NCBI RefSeq assembly: GCF_014655595.1
Contig: NZ_BNBL01000008.1
Coordinates: 1 to 64,000 of the forward strand
DNA: 64,000 nt
Direction of reading: 5' to 3'
Origin: Streptomyces griseocarneus
Lineage (GTDB): Bacteria > Actinomycetota > Actinomycetes > Streptomycetales > Streptomycetaceae
Shown: piece after piece, positions 36,292 to 44,838 of the stretch
Position numbering within the stretch: position 1 is the first letter of the stretch
Layout: each line of letters starts with the position of its first letter
The notes under the pieces: generated by a model
Databases searched by the model: none
The model's input: only the letters and a program-made list of their open reading frames with translations
Told to the model about the DNA's origin: nothing
Made by a program: the position numbers and the translations under genes

Positions 36292-36945
36292 TCAGTCGTC
36301 GTCGCCGAGGACCGGCTCGGGCAGCGTTCCGGCGTTGTGCTCCATCAGGCGCCAGCCGCGCGCGCCCTCGCCCAGCACGGACCAGCAGCAGTTGCTGAGG
36401 CCGCCCAGCGCCTCCCAGGAGGAGGCCTCCAGGCCCAGCAGCCGGCCGATGGTGGTGCGGATGGTGCCGCCGTGGCTGACCACGACGAGGGTGCCGTCGT
36501 CCGGCAGCTTCTCCGCGTGGGACAGCACGACGGGCGCGGCCCGGTCGGCCACCTCGGACTCCAGCTCGCCGCCGCCGCGCCGCACGGGCTCGCCGCGCTT
36601 CCAGGCCGCGTACTGCTCGCCGAACCGCTCGATGATCTCGTCGTGCGTCAGGCCCTGCCACACGCCCGCGTACGTCTCGCGCAGCTCGGCGTGGTGAGAG
36701 GCGGCGAGGCCCGTGACGGCCGTCAGCTCGGCGGCGGTCGCCCTGGCCCTCGAGAGGTCGGAGGCGACGATCGCGTCGGGGCGCATCGAGGCCAGCAGGC
36801 GGGCGGCCCGGCGCGCCTGGGCGACGCCGGTCCCGGTCAGCTCGATGTCCGTGGAGCCCTGGAAGCGGCGCTCCACGTTCCATGCGGTCTGGCCGTGGCG
36901 CCAGAGGACGATCCGGCGGCCGCGGGCGGCCCCGCCGCCGCTCAG
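36292..36945 (-). CDS. Histidine phosphatase family protein, apparent CTG start
   Basis: Encodes about 217 residues. The phosphoglycerate-mutase-like phosphatase core is shown by IVLWRHGQTAWN (catalytic His near residue 17), the SDLSRARATAA block, ELRETYAGVWQGLT with its catalytic Glu, and VVVSHGGTIRTT with the second His. No ATG, GTG or TTG lies in frame between the stop of rsfS and the RHG motif. The only close start is CTG 36945, which overlaps the rsfS stop as CTGA, as an ATGA overlap would, with GGGGA 8 bases upstream. The next usual start, 37059, would overlap rsfS by 118 bases. Activity is likely on phosphorylated metabolites; the substrate is unknown. Confidence 0.85.
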   Translation of the reverse strand: MSGGGAARGRRIVLWRHGQTAWNVERRFQGSTDIELTGTGVAQARRAARLLASMRPDAIVASDLSRARATAAELTAVTGLAASHHAELRETYAGVWQGLTHDEIIERFGEQYAAWKRGEPVRRGGGELESEVADRAAPVVLSHAEKLPDDGTLVVVSHGGTIRTTIGRLLGLEASSWEALGGLSNCCWSVLGEGARGWRLMEHNAGTLPEPVLGDDD

Positions 36946-37382
36946 CTGAGGTCCCCGTCCGCCTCGCCCGCGGCGGCCTGGGCCTGGGCGTGCGCCTCGG
37001 CCTTGCCGCGCGTGGCGACGGCGTCGGCGGGCAGCTCGATCTCGGGGCAGTCCTTCCACAGGCGCTCGAGGGCGTAGAAGACGCGCTCCTCGCTGTGCTG
37101 CACGTGCACGACGATGTCGACGTAGTCCAGCAGCACCCAGCGGGCGTCGCGGTCGCCCTCACGGCGCACCGGCTTGACGCCGAGCTCCTTGAGCAGGCGC
37201 TCCTCGATCTCGTCGACGATCGACTTGACCTGGCGGTCGTTGGGGGCCGAGGCCAGCAGGAAGGCGTCGGTGATCGACAGTACGTCGCTGACGTCGTACG
37301 CGATGACGTCGTGCGCGAGCTTGTCGGCGGCAGCCTGGGCGGCGGCCTGGATGAGCTCGATGGAGCGGTCCGTGGCGGTCAC
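36942..37382 (-). CDS. rsfS: Ribosomal silencing factor RsfS
   Basis: Encodes 146 residues with a GTG start. RsfS binds L14 on the 50S subunit and blocks subunit joining in poor growth. The family core is complete: VIAYDVSDVLSITDAFLLAS, APNDRQVKSIVDEIEERL, the GDRDARWVLLDYVDIVVHVQ block and FYALERLW. An Ala/Glu/Gln-rich tail of about 25 residues is actinobacterial. Its stop overlaps the next gene's start by four bases. Confidence 0.97.
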   Translation of the reverse strand: MTATDRSIELIQAAAQAAADKLAHDVIAYDVSDVLSITDAFLLASAPNDRQVKSIVDEIEERLLKELGVKPVRREGDRDARWVLLDYVDIVVHVQHSEERVFYALERLWKDCPEIELPADAVATRGKAEAHAQAQAAAGEADGDLS

Positions 37383-37477
37383 AAGCCATGCTTTCGTAAA
37401 GAGGGTCAGTACCTCTCAAGGGTCTCACGACCCGCCGACAGCACTCCCGGGGTTTTCCGCCCCCGCCCGCGGGCCCC

Positions 37478-38959
37478 TCAGCGCGTGCGGGGCAGGTAGT
37501 CCCGGCCCAGGACCACGGCGACGTCGGCGTGCGCGGGAACCTCGCCCCGGCGCACCGCGCGCTCGGGCAGGCCCAGCGTCCTGGCCACCTCCCGGGCCTC
37601 GGCCGCCCGGCCCTCCTCGGCGTAGAGCACCGCGGAGGCCGCCCGGGGCGCCCTCGCCGTGCCCGCGCCGATGGCGGTGTAGCCGCCGTTGGCCAGGGTG
37701 ACCCGCGCCGATTCGGCCGCTCCCGCGTCCCCTGTGGCGTTGTTCACGCCGACCCGGGGCGGCGCGTTCCCGGCGGCGTCCCGCGCCGCGCCGCCCAGCA
37801 CCTCCTCGATCAGGGTGTCGGCCGCCCGGCCGCCGAGCGTGCCGTCCGCGCGCACGGGCAGGACGGTGGTCTCGTACGAGCCCGCCTTCGCCTTCGCCGC
37901 GAGGCGGGCCAGCGAGGCGCCGAGCTGCTCGGTGCTGAGCGAGGGGTCGGGGATCTGGGCCAGGGACTCCACGGTCGTGGTGGCCGCCCGGGGGTCGCCG
38001 GACATCTTCCGCAGCACCGCCTGCATCACCCGCCCGAACCGCGTGAGCTGCGCGGTGCGCCCCTCGCCGGCCGCCCGGTAGGTGGCGTACGCGACCGCCG
38101 CCCGGCCGCCGAGGCTCTGGCCCTCGCCCCGGGTCACCAGCGGGCGGTCGCCGCGGCCGGCGCCCGGCACGGCGGTGTCCGTGTCGACGGTGACGCCGCC
38201 GACGAGCTCGACCAGGTTCTCCAGGTAGGGGGTGTCCAGCCGCCAGCTGCCCTTGATGCCGGTGCCGAGGAGGGTGTTCAGGGCGTCGCGGGTGCCGCCC
38301 GTGCCCGCGTCCAGCACCGATCTGCCGAGCGTCGTCGCGCCGCCGCCCTCCCTGGCCACGGCGAGCGAGTCGGGCAGCAGGAGGGTGGTGCCCTTGTGGG
38401 CGCGCTCGTCGTCGACCAGCAGGGCGGTGGAGCTCTCGCCGCCCCTGGTCTGCCGCAGGTGCACGACGATCACGTCCCGCACGCGCGTACCGCCCGTCGC
38501 CGCCTCGTCGCGTTCATCGCCGCCTCCGGACAGCAGGAGCCAGGTGATGCCGCCCACGACGGCGAGGCCGAGCACCACGGCCACGGCGGTCACGCGATTG
38601 CGGCCCCTGCGCCTGCGCTCGCCGCGGCGTTCGGCACGGCTCGCGCTGAACTTGAGCCAGTCGATGACGTCCTGGGAGTCCTCGTCCGGCTCCTCCACGA
38701 AGGCGAACTGCTCGGTGCGGTAGTCCGGGGCGTCCGGAGCCGGCCGTGGCTCGGGGATCTGCGGGGAAGCGGGGGCGGGGGCGGAAGCGAGGGCGGTGTC
38801 GGGGGCGGGTGCGGGTGCCGACGGGCCCGCCTGGCGGGGGATCCACTGCCCGTACTGGTCGTACACGCGCTCCGGGGCGTCCGGGCGGTACACGGGCCGC
38901 CCGTAGGCGTCGTAACCATGGACCTGCTGCCGCGGCTGCGAATCCTGTCGGTCGTTCAC
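37478..38959 (-). CDS. LytR-CpsA-Psr (LCP) family protein
   Basis: Encodes 493 residues from GTG 38959 (GAGGGGCG, 6 bases away). LCP proteins transfer glycopolymers such as teichoic acids from lipid carriers to peptidoglycan. A cytosolic N-terminus (YDAYGRPVYRPDA, Pro/Ala-rich) precedes a membrane helix near residues 113-133 (VTAVAVVLGLAVVGGITWLLL). Then come the LCP domain (DVIVVHLRQ, SSTALLVDDER, GGVTVDTDTAV) and a C-terminal LytR_C domain (RVGVNNATGDAGAA ... VAVVLGRDYLP). It follows nadD by 50 bases. From memory, the matching S. coelicolor gene (pdtA) attaches wall polymers. Confidence 0.9.
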   Translation of the reverse strand: MNDRQDSQPRQQVHGYDAYGRPVYRPDAPERVYDQYGQWIPRQAGPSAPAPAPDTALASAPAPASPQIPEPRPAPDAPDYRTEQFAFVEEPDEDSQDVIDWLKFSASRAERRGERRRRGRNRVTAVAVVLGLAVVGGITWLLLSGGGDERDEAATGGTRVRDVIVVHLRQTRGGESSTALLVDDERAHKGTTLLLPDSLAVAREGGGATTLGRSVLDAGTGGTRDALNTLLGTGIKGSWRLDTPYLENLVELVGGVTVDTDTAVPGAGRGDRPLVTRGEGQSLGGRAAVAYATYRAAGEGRTAQLTRFGRVMQAVLRKMSGDPRAATTTVESLAQIPDPSLSTEQLGASLARLAAKAKAGSYETTVLPVRADGTLGGRAADTLIEEVLGGAARDAAGNAPPRVGVNNATGDAGAAESARVTLANGGYTAIGAGTARAPRAASAVLYAEEGRAAEAREVARTLGLPERAVRRGEVPAHADVAVVLGRDYLPRTR

Positions 38960-39009
38960 CAGCGCCCCTCGGTGCCCCTCGAGCCGGAGAACCGCCGTCG
39001 CGGTCGCTC

Positions 39010-39621
39010 TCAGCGGTCGTGACGGTACAGCTTGCGCTTGTCGATGTAGCGCACCACACCGTCGGGCACGAGGTACCAGACGGGATCGCCCTGAGCCACC
39101 CGGGCGCGGCAGTCGGAGGAGGAGATGGCCAGGGCGGGGACCTCGACGAAGGAGACCCGGTCCTCGGGCAGTCCGGGGTTGGCCAGTATGTGCCCCGGTC
39201 GGGTGACACCGATGAAGTGCGCGAGCGAGAAGAGCTCTTCGGTGTCCCGCCAGGTCAGGATCTGCGCCAGCGCGTCGGCGCCGGTGATGAAGAACAGGTC
39301 CGCGTTCTCGTTGAGGACGCTCAGGTCCCGCAGGGTGTCGGTGGTGTAGGTCGGGCCGCCGCGGTCGATGTCGATCCGGCTGACCGAGAACTGCGGGTTG
39401 GACGCGGTGGCGATCACCGTCATCAGATAACGGTCCTCGGCCGGGGACACCTGCTTGTGGCTCTTCTGCCACGGCTGCCCGGTCGGTACGAAGACCACCT
39501 CGTCGAGGTGGAACTGCGAGGCCACCTCGCTCGCGGCGACCAGGTGGCCGTGGTGGACCGGGTCGAACGTCCCGCCCATCACGCCGAGCCGCCGCTTCAC
39601 GGGCCCTGTCTGCTCTCCCAT
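39010..39621 (-). CDS. nadD: Nicotinate-nucleotide adenylyltransferase
   Basis: Encodes 203 residues from ATG 39621. It makes deamido-NAD from nicotinate mononucleotide and ATP in the cytosol. The nucleotidyltransferase motif GGTFDPVHHGH (residues 16-26, HxGH) and the C-terminal ISSSDCRARV motif are intact, as is GADALAQILTWRD. It is the head of the nadD-LCP-rsfS-phosphatase run, all on this strand with short gaps, an order common in actinobacteria. Confidence 0.97.
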   Translation of the reverse strand: MGEQTGPVKRRLGVMGGTFDPVHHGHLVAASEVASQFHLDEVVFVPTGQPWQKSHKQVSPAEDRYLMTVIATASNPQFSVSRIDIDRGGPTYTTDTLRDLSVLNENADLFFITGADALAQILTWRDTEELFSLAHFIGVTRPGHILANPGLPEDRVSFVEVPALAISSSDCRARVAQGDPVWYLVPDGVVRYIDKRKLYRHDR

Positions 39622-39676
39622 GCGTGCAGACCCTACTGGGCGCGGTGACACGCCGGGTCCCCGGGGACCGGCGCGA

Positions 39677-39838
39677 TCAGCGGTCGCGGTTGAAGCGGGT
39701 GGTGACCCACAGCAGGAGCAGCAGGATGACCAGCGCGGCGCCACCGGTCATGTAGGGGCTGATGCTCTCGTGGGTGTCCACGTGCTCGCCCTCGGAGGCG
39801 AGGCTGACGAGGGCGTTGTGCGCGGAGGCGATGATCAC
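39677..39838 (-). CDS. Very small membrane protein (53 residues)
   Basis: GTG start at 39838 with AGGTCC upstream. The chain begins VIIASAHNALVSLA and runs HESISPYMTGGAALVILLLLLWVTTRFNRDR to a TGA, with one C-terminal membrane helix and a basic end. Third codon positions are almost all G or C, as in real genes here. I recall near-identical short proteins upstream of nadD in other Streptomyces. Function unknown; its place between nadD and the next small gene suggests co-transcription. Confidence 0.78.
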   Translation of the reverse strand: MIIASAHNALVSLASEGEHVDTHESISPYMTGGAALVILLLLLWVTTRFNRDR

Positions 39839-39934
39839 GGCAGGACCTATCCGGGATGGGATCGGGTGGAGACTTCTGCCACATCGTATGCGGGGCGCGT
39901 CCGCGGGCTCACGCCGACTCCGCGGGAGACGGCG

Positions 39935-40105
39935 TCAGTCCTTGTCGCGGTACCCGCGCAGCAGGAACCAGGCCACGAGCACGATGCCCACCACGCCGAC
40001 GATCAAAACCGTGCGCAGCACCACCCCCGGCCCCTGGTCGCCCTTGGAGACGGCGAGGAGCCCGGTGAATCCGGAATGCGCGGTGACGGGGTCGATGACT
40101 GCCAT
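39935..40105 (-). CDS. Very small membrane protein (56 residues)
   Basis: ATG start at 40105, with a purine stretch (GGGGA) very close to it. The protein begins MAVIDPVTAHSGFTG and has one membrane helix (TVLIVGVVGIVLVAWFLL) near residues 31-49, ending RGYRDKD. It resembles the neighbouring 53-residue protein only in layout (short outer part, one helix, charged tail). Function unknown. The divergent neighbour is the M48 peptidase gene. Confidence 0.78.
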   Translation of the reverse strand: MAVIDPVTAHSGFTGLLAVSKGDQGPGVVLRTVLIVGVVGIVLVAWFLLRGYRDKD

Positions 40106-40196
40106 GTCCCCACGGTAGCCGTGTCGGTGGTACGGCCTAGTCTGGGGTCCTGAAGCCGGGGGACGGGCCATGATCAAGCCCACTGAGGGGGTCTCG

Positions 40197-41393
40197 ATGA
40201 CCGACAGCAACAGCGGCGACGGCGCCATCGGCGGCGAGGGCGGCGACGGCCGCGCCGAGGGCCGCGAGCGGCCGGGGGGATCCGGCCGCAGGCGCTTCCC
40301 GGACATCTCCTCGCGCGCCTACGAGCACCCCGCCGACCGCTCGGCCCTGGTGGCGCTGCGCCGGCTGAGCGGCTTCGACACGGTCTTCAAGGCCCTGAGC
40401 GGACTGCTGCCCGAGCGCAGCCTGCGCCTGCTCTACCTGTCGGACTCGGTGCGGGTGAGCGAGCGGCAGTTCCCGCACCTGCACGAGATGCTGCTGGACG
40501 CCTGCGCCGTCCTCGACCTGCCGGGCGTCCCGGCGATGTACGTCGTGCAGGACCCCAAGCCGGGCGCGATGTGCATCGGCCTGGACGAGCCGATCGTCGT
40601 CGTGAGCACGGGCCTGGTGGAGCTGCTGGACGAGGACGAGATGCGGGCGGTCGTGGGCCACGAGGTGGGCCACGCCCTGTCGGGCCACGCGGTCTACCGC
40701 ACGATCCTGCTGTTCCTGACCAACATGGCGGTCAAGGTCGCCTGGATCCCGCTGGGCAACCTGGCGGTGATGGCGATCGTGACGGCGCTGCGCGAGTGGT
40801 TCCGCAAGTCCGAGCTGTCGGCGGACCGGGCCGGTCTGCTGGTGGGCCAGGACCTCCAGGCGTCCATGCGCGGGCTGATGAAGATAGCGGGCGGCAACCA
40901 CCTGCACGAGATGAACGTGGACGCCTTCCTGGAGCAGGCGGACGAGTACGAGAAGGGCGGCGACCTCCGCGACTCCGTGCTGAAGATCATGAACATGCTG
41001 CCGCGCAGCCACCCCTTCACCACGGTGCGGGCGGCGGAGCTGAAGAAGTGGTCGGAGAGCCGTGACTTCCAGCGCCTCATGGACGGCCACTACCCCCGCC
41101 GCTCGGAGGACAAGGACGCCTCGGTGTCCGACTCCTTCCGGGAGTCGGCGAACCACTACGCGGAGTCGGTGCGCGCCAGCAAGGACCCGCTGATGGGCCT
41201 CGTGCGGGACATCGCGGGCGGCGCGTCGGGGCTGGGCGGCCGGCTGAAGGACACGTTCGGCGGAGGACGCACCTCCGGGGGCGCCAAGAACGACGGGGCG
41301 GCCAAGAGCGACGGGCCGGCCAAGGACGGCGGGCCGGCCAAGAGCGACGGAGCTGCCAGGAGCGACGGGCCGGACGACTCGCCGCTGCCGTAG
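40197..41393 (+). CDS. M48 family zinc metallopeptidase
   Basis: Encodes 398 residues from ATG 40197 (GGGGG, 6 bases away); an in-frame ATG at 40170 has an equally good site and cannot be excluded. The zinc motif is VVGHEVGHALSGH, with the downstream Glu in WFRKSELSADRAG. Two hydrophobic helices follow the active site (TILLFLTNMAVKVAWIPLG, NLAVMAIVTAL), so the protein is probably in the membrane with a cytosolic catalytic face, as HtpX. The C-terminus is a run of six-residue Ala-Lys-Ser-Asp-Gly repeats. The HEVGH, SHPF and SAD motifs fit the M48 family, which includes HtpX quality-control proteases. Confidence 0.92.
   Translation: MTDSNSGDGAIGGEGGDGRAEGRERPGGSGRRRFPDISSRAYEHPADRSALVALRRLSGFDTVFKALSGLLPERSLRLLYLSDSVRVSERQFPHLHEMLLDACAVLDLPGVPAMYVVQDPKPGAMCIGLDEPIVVVSTGLVELLDEDEMRAVVGHEVGHALSGHAVYRTILLFLTNMAVKVAWIPLGNLAVMAIVTALREWFRKSELSADRAGLLVGQDLQASMRGLMKIAGGNHLHEMNVDAFLEQADEYEKGGDLRDSVLKIMNMLPRSHPFTTVRAAELKKWSESRDFQRLMDGHYPRRSEDKDASVSDSFRESANHYAESVRASKDPLMGLVRDIAGGASGLGGRLKDTFGGGRTSGGAKNDGAAKSDGPAKDGGPAKSDGAARSDGPDDSPLP
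41280..41369. repeat. Five 18-bp tandem repeats at the 3' end of the M48 gene
   Basis: Units such as CCGGCCAAGAGCGACGGG recur five times with small changes and encode GAKNDG, AAKSDG, PAKDGG, PAKSDG and AARSDG. The period keeps the reading frame. Confidence 0.93.
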
Positions 41394-41456
41394 CCCGCGA
41401 GGGGGCGGGCTCCCGGGCCCGGGCCGCCGCCGGCCCCGGGTCCGTACGCGGCCCGC

Positions 41457-42536
41457 TCAGCGCTTCGGCGGGGTGGGCTGGGTGCCCGGGGCCAGGGTGC
41501 CGCAGAGGTCGGCCGTCGTGGGGCCCGTGGCGTACGGGTCCGTGCCCGCCGGGCCCTCGGCGGCGGCCTTCTGGCCGGCCAGCAGCGGGCGGAGGTAGGT
41601 CGCGTCGTCGGCGGCACAGGACTCCGGACCGGCCTGCAGGGCGCTCTGCAGCACCTGCACATGGTGTTCCTGCAGGTCGTCGCGGTCGAAGCGGAAGTGC
41701 ATCGTGCGCCGCACGGTGAACAGCGAGGCGTCCGAGGGGTCGCCCTTCGCCGCGCGGACGGCGTAGACGAACGTGTGGTCGGAGGTGACCTCCAGCGCCG
41801 CCGGGGACGCCTCGACGACCGAGAAGGTGCCCTGCGTGCGCACGACGGGGTCGGCGAGGGCCACCTGGGCGGGGTCGAAGCGCACCAGCCAGCCCGTGGC
41901 CGCGTGCCGGCCGTCGTCGGCGGGGCGGCCCAGGCTGCGGTCGAACTGGTCCAGCTGCGAGGGGGCCAGCAGCAGGCGGACGCCGCGCTGGGCGCCGCCG
42001 GTGAGCACGGCCGGGTCGAGCGCGGACTTGACGGTGTACTCCTTGGCCGTGGCGAGGGCCGTCATCACCAGGCTCTCGGAGAAATTCTGGGTGCGCCGTG
42101 CGGCCGGAAGGGTGACGCCCTCGGCACCGTGGCGGAACTGGGCGGCCGGGCTGTTGGCGAAGAGGTCGCCCGCAGCGGCCGCTCCGGGCACCGGATCGCG
42201 CGGCGCCAGCGGGACGAGAGTGATCCGCAGCGGCTCGGCGGACGGGGGCCTCGGTTCCTTGTAGGGGTGGCGCAGGCCCATGTAGACGGCGGTGCCGAAG
42301 GCGAGGGCGATCAGCATCACCAGGAGCAGCACCTGCCGCGAGGCGCTGACGCGTGCCCAGGCGTGCCGGGTCCGGACGGCGGGCGCGTGGTCGTCCATGC
42401 GCTCGCGCGCGGAGAACTCCTGGAGCCGGGCAGCACGCACGAACGATTCGTCGAAGACGACGGATCGGTACTCTTCCTCACCGCCTCCCTGGGGGCCCTC
42501 GGGCGTGCCCTCAGGGGGGTCTCCAGGCCCGTTCAT
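41457..42536 (-). CDS. Single-pass membrane protein with SVVFDE motif (larger copy)
   Basis: Encodes 359 residues. A cytosolic N-terminus holds YRSVVFDESFVRAARLQE; one membrane helix lies near residues 68-88 (VLLLVMLIALAFGTAVYMGL). The outside domain of about 250 residues has two cysteines near the end (SCAADDATYL, DLCGTL) and no enzyme motif that I recognise. The N-terminal motif is shared with the next gene upstream (42698), so the two are related. Their place near the M48 peptidase and LCP genes suggests a cell-envelope role. I recall S. coelicolor homologues (SCO2583/SCO2584 region) linked to spore-wall work, but not firmly. Confidence 0.85.
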   Translation of the reverse strand: MNGPGDPPEGTPEGPQGGGEEEYRSVVFDESFVRAARLQEFSARERMDDHAPAVRTRHAWARVSASRQVLLLVMLIALAFGTAVYMGLRHPYKEPRPPSAEPLRITLVPLAPRDPVPGAAAAGDLFANSPAAQFRHGAEGVTLPAARRTQNFSESLVMTALATAKEYTVKSALDPAVLTGGAQRGVRLLLAPSQLDQFDRSLGRPADDGRHAATGWLVRFDPAQVALADPVVRTQGTFSVVEASPAALEVTSDHTFVYAVRAAKGDPSDASLFTVRRTMHFRFDRDDLQEHHVQVLQSALQAGPESCAADDATYLRPLLAGQKAAAEGPAGTDPYATGPTTADLCGTLAPGTQPTPPKR

Positions 42537-42697
42537 ATCTCAAGAGTAGGTCCGTGGAGCGCCTGGTAAACGCCCTGGTACGCGACAACTTCCTACGAAA
42601 TTCCAAGCTGCCCGCAGGAGCGCGGCGTCCTTGGCCCAGGCTGTCGCGGCCAGTCACCGAATGACAGAAAGTCACCGGAATCGCCCGGATGTGACCG

Positions 42698-43327
42698 TCA
42701 GTGCTGGGGTGGCACGGCAGAGGCCACCGGTGGCTCGGAGTCGGCCGACACCGACGGCAGGGGCCCCTGGCGCTCCCCCGCCGGGGCGTCCACGCCGGTC
42801 CTCGCGGGCGGCGGGGCGGGCTCCTGACCCTTGCCCGAGGAGGCGCCGCGGTAGACGGCGGTGAAGGCGAGGGCCACCACGCCGATGCCCATGACCACGG
42901 CGAGCACCCAGGCCACCGGGCGGTGCCAGCGGGCATGGCCGCGGTAGGGGCCGCGCACGATGCCGTAGCGGCCGTAGGGGCCGTAGGCGTCGTCCGGGTC
43001 GAGGTCCCGGGCCAGGCCGTGCAGCTCCCCCAGCCGGTCGGCGTGCGGCCCGGCCGGGCCGCCGGCCGGGCCGAGGGCGCGGTCGTCGTCGTACGGGTCG
43101 TCGTCGGCGGAGCCGCCCCCGGCCCGGGACCACGCGGCGTCCGCCTCGGCGCGGGCCCGGTCGGCGGCGAGCATCCGCTCGACCGCGGAGGGTTCGTGGA
43201 TCGCGGCGGACCGCACGAACTCCTCGTCGAAGACCACGGAGGCGAACGCGTCGTCCGCGTCTCCATGGCGGTGGCTGTCGGGCTCCTCGCCGTCCGGGAA
43301 CGGCCTGCCCCCCACGTCGTCCGGCAC
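42698..43327 (-). CDS. Single-pass membrane protein with SVVFDE motif (smaller copy)
   Basis: Encodes 209 residues. The N-terminus has FASVVFDEEFVRSAAIHEPSA, nearly the same as in the downstream gene at 41457. A Gly/Tyr/Asp-rich stretch follows (DAYGPYGRYG), then one membrane helix near residues 142-160 (VAWVLAVVMGIGVVALAFTAVY), and a short Pro/Ala/Ser outer tail. There are no catalytic residues. The long disordered cytosolic part and the shared motif suggest a docking or scaffold protein of the envelope. Confidence 0.83.
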   Translation of the reverse strand: MPDDVGGRPFPDGEEPDSHRHGDADDAFASVVFDEEFVRSAAIHEPSAVERMLAADRARAEADAAWSRAGGGSADDDPYDDDRALGPAGGPAGPHADRLGELHGLARDLDPDDAYGPYGRYGIVRGPYRGHARWHRPVAWVLAVVMGIGVVALAFTAVYRGASSGKGQEPAPPPARTGVDAPAGERQGPLPSVSADSEPPVASAVPPQH

Positions 43328-43382
43328 CCGTCCAGCGTAGACCCGAACCGGTCAATCCGCGCGGCCGGTACGGGAATTAGGC

Positions 43383-44693
43383 CTACCGCCCGCGGATGTG
43401 ACCGTCGCCGGTGACGATGTACTTGGTGGACGTCAGCTCCGGCAGCCCCATCGGCCCCCGGGCGTGCAGCTTCTGCGTGGAGATCCCGATCTCGGCGCCG
43501 AAGCCGAACTGGCCGCCGTCGGTGAAGCGCGTGGAGGCGTTGACCGCGACCGTGGTGGAGTCCACCAGCTGGGTGAAGCGACGGGCGGCGGCCTGCGACG
43601 TGGTGACGATCGCCTCCGTGTGCCCGGAGGTCCACAGCCGGATGTGGCGCACGGCCGCGTCCAGGTCCTCCACCACGGCGGCGGCGATGTCGTACGAGAG
43701 GTACTCCGTCTCCCAGTCCTCGGCCGTCGCGGCCACGACCGTGGCGCCCGAGTCCGCGGCGGCGGCGAGCTCGACGACCCGCTCGTCGCCGTGCACGGTC
43801 ACGCCCGCCTCGGCCAGGGCCGCCAGCGCGAGCGGCAGGAAGCGCTCGGCGATGTCCTGGTGGACCAGCAGGGTCTCGGCGGCGTTGCAGACGCTGACCC
43901 GGCTGGCCTTGGAGTTGATCAGGATCTCGACGGCCATGTCGAGGTCGGCCTCGGCGTCGACGTACACGTGGCAGTTGCCCGTGCCCGTCTCGATCACCGG
44001 GACGGTGGACTCCTGGACGACCGTGCGGATCAGCGAGGCGCCGCCGCGCGGGATCAGCACGTCGACCATGCCGCGGGCGCGCATCAGCTCGCGGACGGAC
44101 TCCCGGCTCTCGCCCGGGACCAGCTGCACGGCGTCCGCCGGCAGCCCGGCCCCGCCGACCGCGTCGCGCACCACGCGCACCAGGGCGGTGTTCGAGGCGT
44201 ACGCGGAGGAGGAGCCGCGCAGCAGCACGGCGTTGCCCGACTTCAGGCACAGGGCGGCGGCGTCGACCGTCACGTTCGGGCGGGCCTCGTAGATGATGCC
44301 GACGACGCCGAGCGGCACCCGCACCTGGCGCAGGTCGATGCCGTTGGGGAGCGTGGAGCCGCGGACGACCTCGCCCACCGGGTCGGGCAGGGCCGCGACG
44401 TCCCGGACGTCCTGGGCGATGGCCCGCACCCGCTCGGGGGTGAGGGTGAGCCGGTCGACGACGCTCTCGCTCGTACCGGCGGCCCGGGCCTTGGCGACGT
44501 CCTCGGCGTTGGCCTCGAGGATCTCGCGCGTGCGCACCTCCAGCGCGTCGGCGATGGCCAGCAGCGCCTCGTCCTTCGCCGACCGTGGCAGCGGCGCCAG
44601 CTCGGCGGCGGCGGCGCGGGCGCGGTAGGCGGCGCGCAGCACCGGGGACTGCGGCATGGGGTCGGCGAGGGGGGAGGGGAAAACGCTGCTCAT
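43383..44693 (-). CDS. proA: Glutamate-5-semialdehyde dehydrogenase (gamma-glutamyl phosphate reductase)
   Basis: Encodes 436 residues. It reduces gamma-glutamyl phosphate with NADPH, the second step of proline synthesis, in the cytosol. The aldehyde-dehydrogenase fold is clear: PLGVVGIIYEARPNVTVDAA, CLKSGNAVLLRGSS, the catalytic Cys in SRVSVCNAAETLLVH and FTDGGQFGFGAEIGISTQ. The length is normal. proB lies upstream on the same strand with one small gene between, as in other Streptomyces. Confidence 0.97.
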   Translation of the reverse strand: MSSVFPSPLADPMPQSPVLRAAYRARAAAAELAPLPRSAKDEALLAIADALEVRTREILEANAEDVAKARAAGTSESVVDRLTLTPERVRAIAQDVRDVAALPDPVGEVVRGSTLPNGIDLRQVRVPLGVVGIIYEARPNVTVDAAALCLKSGNAVLLRGSSSAYASNTALVRVVRDAVGGAGLPADAVQLVPGESRESVRELMRARGMVDVLIPRGGASLIRTVVQESTVPVIETGTGNCHVYVDAEADLDMAVEILINSKASRVSVCNAAETLLVHQDIAERFLPLALAALAEAGVTVHGDERVVELAAAADSGATVVAATAEDWETEYLSYDIAAAVVEDLDAAVRHIRLWTSGHTEAIVTTSQAAARRFTQLVDSTTVAVNASTRFTDGGQFGFGAEIGISTQKLHARGPMGLPELTSTKYIVTGDGHIRGR

Positions 44694-44838
44694 GGCCGCA
44701 GCCTAACCGTGGCACGGGCCGCGGCCATCCGGTATTCCACACTCCGGGACGGCCGGTATGACCGGAGCGAGACGACGGAACGGACGACGCGGCCGCGGCG
44801 GGCCACGGGATCCCGCGCGAGAACGGCACGGGGGCGGG

